Part shown: positions 6,765 to 7,777 of the stretch, piece after piece
Layout: every line of letters begins with the position of its first letter
Position numbering within the stretch: the first letter of the stretch is position 1
Assembly: GCA_955652215.1 (NCBI GenBank)
Contig: CATPAX010000241.1
Location: 1-7,777, forward strand
Direction: 5' to 3'
Length of the DNA: 7,777 nt
From: an uncultured Solirubrobacteraceae bacterium
GTDB taxonomy: Bacteria > Actinomycetota > Thermoleophilia > Solirubrobacterales > Solirubrobacteraceae
Position numbers and translations under genes: made by a program
The notes under the pieces: model-generated
The model's input: only the letters and a program-made list of their open reading frames with translations
What the model was told of the DNA's origin: nothing
Database searches by the model: none

Positions 6765-6773
6765 CTCCCCTCA
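6765..6773 (-). promoter_or_regulatory. Ribosome binding site of the membrane protein gene
   Basis: On the minus strand TGAGGGGAG precedes TCG-ATG at 6761. The first three bases are the stop of the small upstream reading frame, so termination there would place ribosomes on this site. Confidence 0.55.
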
Positions 6774-6836
6774 GGGCGACCACGCCGCGCGCACTGCGGC
6801 CACGAGGCCCGTGACGATCCCGACCGCGAGAATCAC
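6771..6836 (-). CDS. Possible 21-residue membrane peptide
   Basis: A GTG whose last two bases are the first two of the thioredoxin-like gene's stop (GTGA, 6836-6833) opens 21 codons ending at TGA 6773-6771. The peptide reads ILAVGIVTGLVAAV after the start, then RAAWSP: one membrane-spanning helix with a short basic/aromatic end. It fills the only gap in an otherwise overlapping operon, and its stop lies directly on the SD of the next gene. The frame upstream of the GTG has no other start before a stop, and no good SD precedes it, so expression would depend on coupling to the gene before. Alternatively it is a chance open frame in a GC-rich 71-base spacer. Confidence 0.35.
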   Translation of the reverse strand: MILAVGIVTGLVAAVRAAWSP

Positions 6837-7501
6837 CGTGTCGCGCTGCCGTTTCCTGGATAGAGGCTGGGATGACCGGGGCCGATCCCGCCGGCCGCCA
6901 GTGTTGCGTCCACCTCCATCCCTCGCTGCATCCCGGCCGACTCACGCTGCTCGTCGAGCGCGTCGCTCATCAGTGACGACAGCGCCTGCCAGCTGGTGGC
7001 CACCCCCTCTCCGCGAATCCCCCCATCGACGAGCACGAAATACGGAGCGCCCGGAACGCGGTAGTCCTCCCATGCCGGTGTCGACATCACCACTGGGATT
7101 CCATCCGGCGCTAGCGAGCGCAGGCGGCTTGGACGCTCGCGCTCAGCGCCGTGGGCGACGATCACGATCTGGACCTCGGTGGGCAGCCTCGGCTCGGCGA
7201 GCGTCTGCCAGAACGACTGGCAGCTGCTGCACCCGCTCGTTAGGAAAGCGAGCAGCGTCGGCTTAGCTCCGGGGCTCGAGAAGTCAAGCGTGAGCGCGTC
7301 GCCGGCCGACGTCGTGCCGGACAGCGGGGCTGCCTCGAGCTCGCCCACGGCGCGGGCCCGGGCCACAGGAGGACTCACGCCTTGATCCTCAGTTGCCGGC
7401 CCCAGACGCCGGAGGATCTCCGCATGGCTCCGCAAGAGCCCAGCAACCAGCACCACAAGCAGGACGAGCAGCACAGTCTCAGCCGACACCAGCGCGACCA
7501 T
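6833..7501 (-). CDS. Membrane-anchored thioredoxin-like protein, TlpA/MauD type
   Basis: 222 residues from ATG 7501. An N-terminal membrane anchor (residues 5-23, SAETVLLVLLVVLVAGLL) is followed by a linker and a thioredoxin fold facing outward. The fold has the strand PTLLAFLTSG, the redox motif CSSC (Cys91, Cys94) and a cis-proline region VPGAPYFVLVD (Pro153). This is the layout of TlpA/ResA and of MauD, which helps form the disulfides of the methylamine dehydrogenase light chain. The domain sits C-terminal to a short unannotated segment (ELEAAPLSGTTSAGDALTLDF) typical of redoxin proteins. The last 40 residues are a Gly-rich, probably disordered tail. Only these two cysteines exist in the protein. 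The start overlaps the stop of the upstream Cys-rich gene (TGATG), so its client is plausibly that protein. The redox direction (oxidant, reductant or isomerase) is not shown by the sequence. Confidence 0.88.
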   Translation of the reverse strand: MVALVSAETVLLVLLVVLVAGLLRSHAEILRRLGPATEDQGVSPPVARARAVGELEAAPLSGTTSAGDALTLDFSSPGAKPTLLAFLTSGCSSCQSFWQTLAEPRLPTEVQIVIVAHGAERERPSRLRSLAPDGIPVVMSTPAWEDYRVPGAPYFVLVDGGIRGEGVATSWQALSSLMSDALDEQRESAGMQRGMEVDATLAAGGIGPGHPSLYPGNGSATR

Positions 7502-7777
7502 CAGGCCCCTCCCTCGTGAGGGGGCTTTCCCGCAAGTCCCTTCAGGCACGGCGCCTCGTGACCACAGGTGTTGTCGTCGACCTTCTCGGTGGCGTTGCAG
7601 CTCCACCCCGGAGTGCTTGCGGGGTTCTGGCAGATGACCAGACGGCAAACCACCTCGGTGGTGCCGGCGATCTGCGTGTTGCACTGTCCGTAACGAAAGT
7701 GGTTGCAGTCGACTCGCCGCCGGCCGCAGTCGCCACGGGCGCATTGGCAGCCGCCCGGGAACACGTGACCCGGAACC
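7501..7777 (-). CDS. Cysteine-rich protein, C-terminal 91 residues (start outside window); possible MauA-like light chain
   Basis: The frame is open to the right edge, so only the C-terminus is seen; a GTG at 7764 is inside the frame but unlikely to be the true start. The visible part has ten cysteines in 91 residues: GGCQCARGDCGRRRVDC, NHFRYGQCNTQ, VVCRLVICQNP, GWSCNATE, DNTCGHEAPCL. It ends in a Gly/Pro/His tail. The density and spacing indicate an exported disulfide-stapled protein. I recall actinobacterial Tat-exported proteins with the CGRRR..C..FRYGQCN..V-CR-V-C pattern, whose N-terminal half resembles the methylamine dehydrogenase light chain (MauA); that half lies outside here. The MauD-like gene immediately downstream, overlapping by one base, fits. 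It cannot be decided whether it carries a tryptophan-derived cofactor; the fragment contains a single Trp. Confidence 0.72.
   Translation of the reverse strand, partial: VPGHVFPGGCQCARGDCGRRRVDCNHFRYGQCNTQIAGTTEVVCRLVICQNPASTPGWSCNATEKVDDNTCGHEAPCLKGLAGKPPHEGGA

Overview
The window is GC-rich (about two thirds G+C by eye) and densely coded, with every intergenic gap under 120 bases. High GC, GTG starts, Tat and Sec export signals and the kinds of protein families point to a high-GC actinobacterial-type genome. My impression, from remembered resemblance of the secreted and Mau-like proteins only, is a Thermoleophilia/Solirubrobacterales-like lineage. No RNA gene, CRISPR array, insertion sequence or integrase was seen.

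Left part (1-2270), minus strand: the N-terminal two thirds-or-less of a thiolase (cut by the window start) lies downstream of a Tat-exported FAD oxidoreductase of the berberine-bridge-enzyme type. The oxidoreductase carries both the His and the Cys expected for bicovalent flavin, plus a lipobox. A short divergent region (2190-2270) holds a perfect 14-bp palindrome.

Middle (2271-5017), plus strand: an M17 leucyl aminopeptidase with all metal-site residues, followed directly by an acyl-CoA dehydrogenase. The dehydrogenase is normal except for a 42-residue hydrophilic insert made largely of two tandem 48-nt units. Peptide hydrolysis, acyl-CoA dehydrogenation and thiolysis could together serve amino-acid/acyl catabolism, but only the aminopeptidase and dehydrogenase look co-transcribed. 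A small secreted four-cysteine protein of unknown function (5135-5725) follows on the same strand.

Right part (5722-7777), minus strand: a tightly overlapped operon entering from beyond the right edge. In transcription order it has the C-terminal 91 residues of a cysteine-rich protein, a membrane-anchored thioredoxin-like protein with a CSSC motif (TlpA/MauD type), a possible 21-residue membrane peptide, a cysteine-free multi-pass membrane protein, and a 149-residue uncharacterised protein. The pattern of a Cys-rich exported protein plus a dedicated MauD-like redox protein recalls methylamine-dehydrogenase light-chain maturation, and this is the best candidate for a little-described system here. 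The operon ends tail-to-tail with the secreted-protein gene, the two TAG stops sharing one CTAG.
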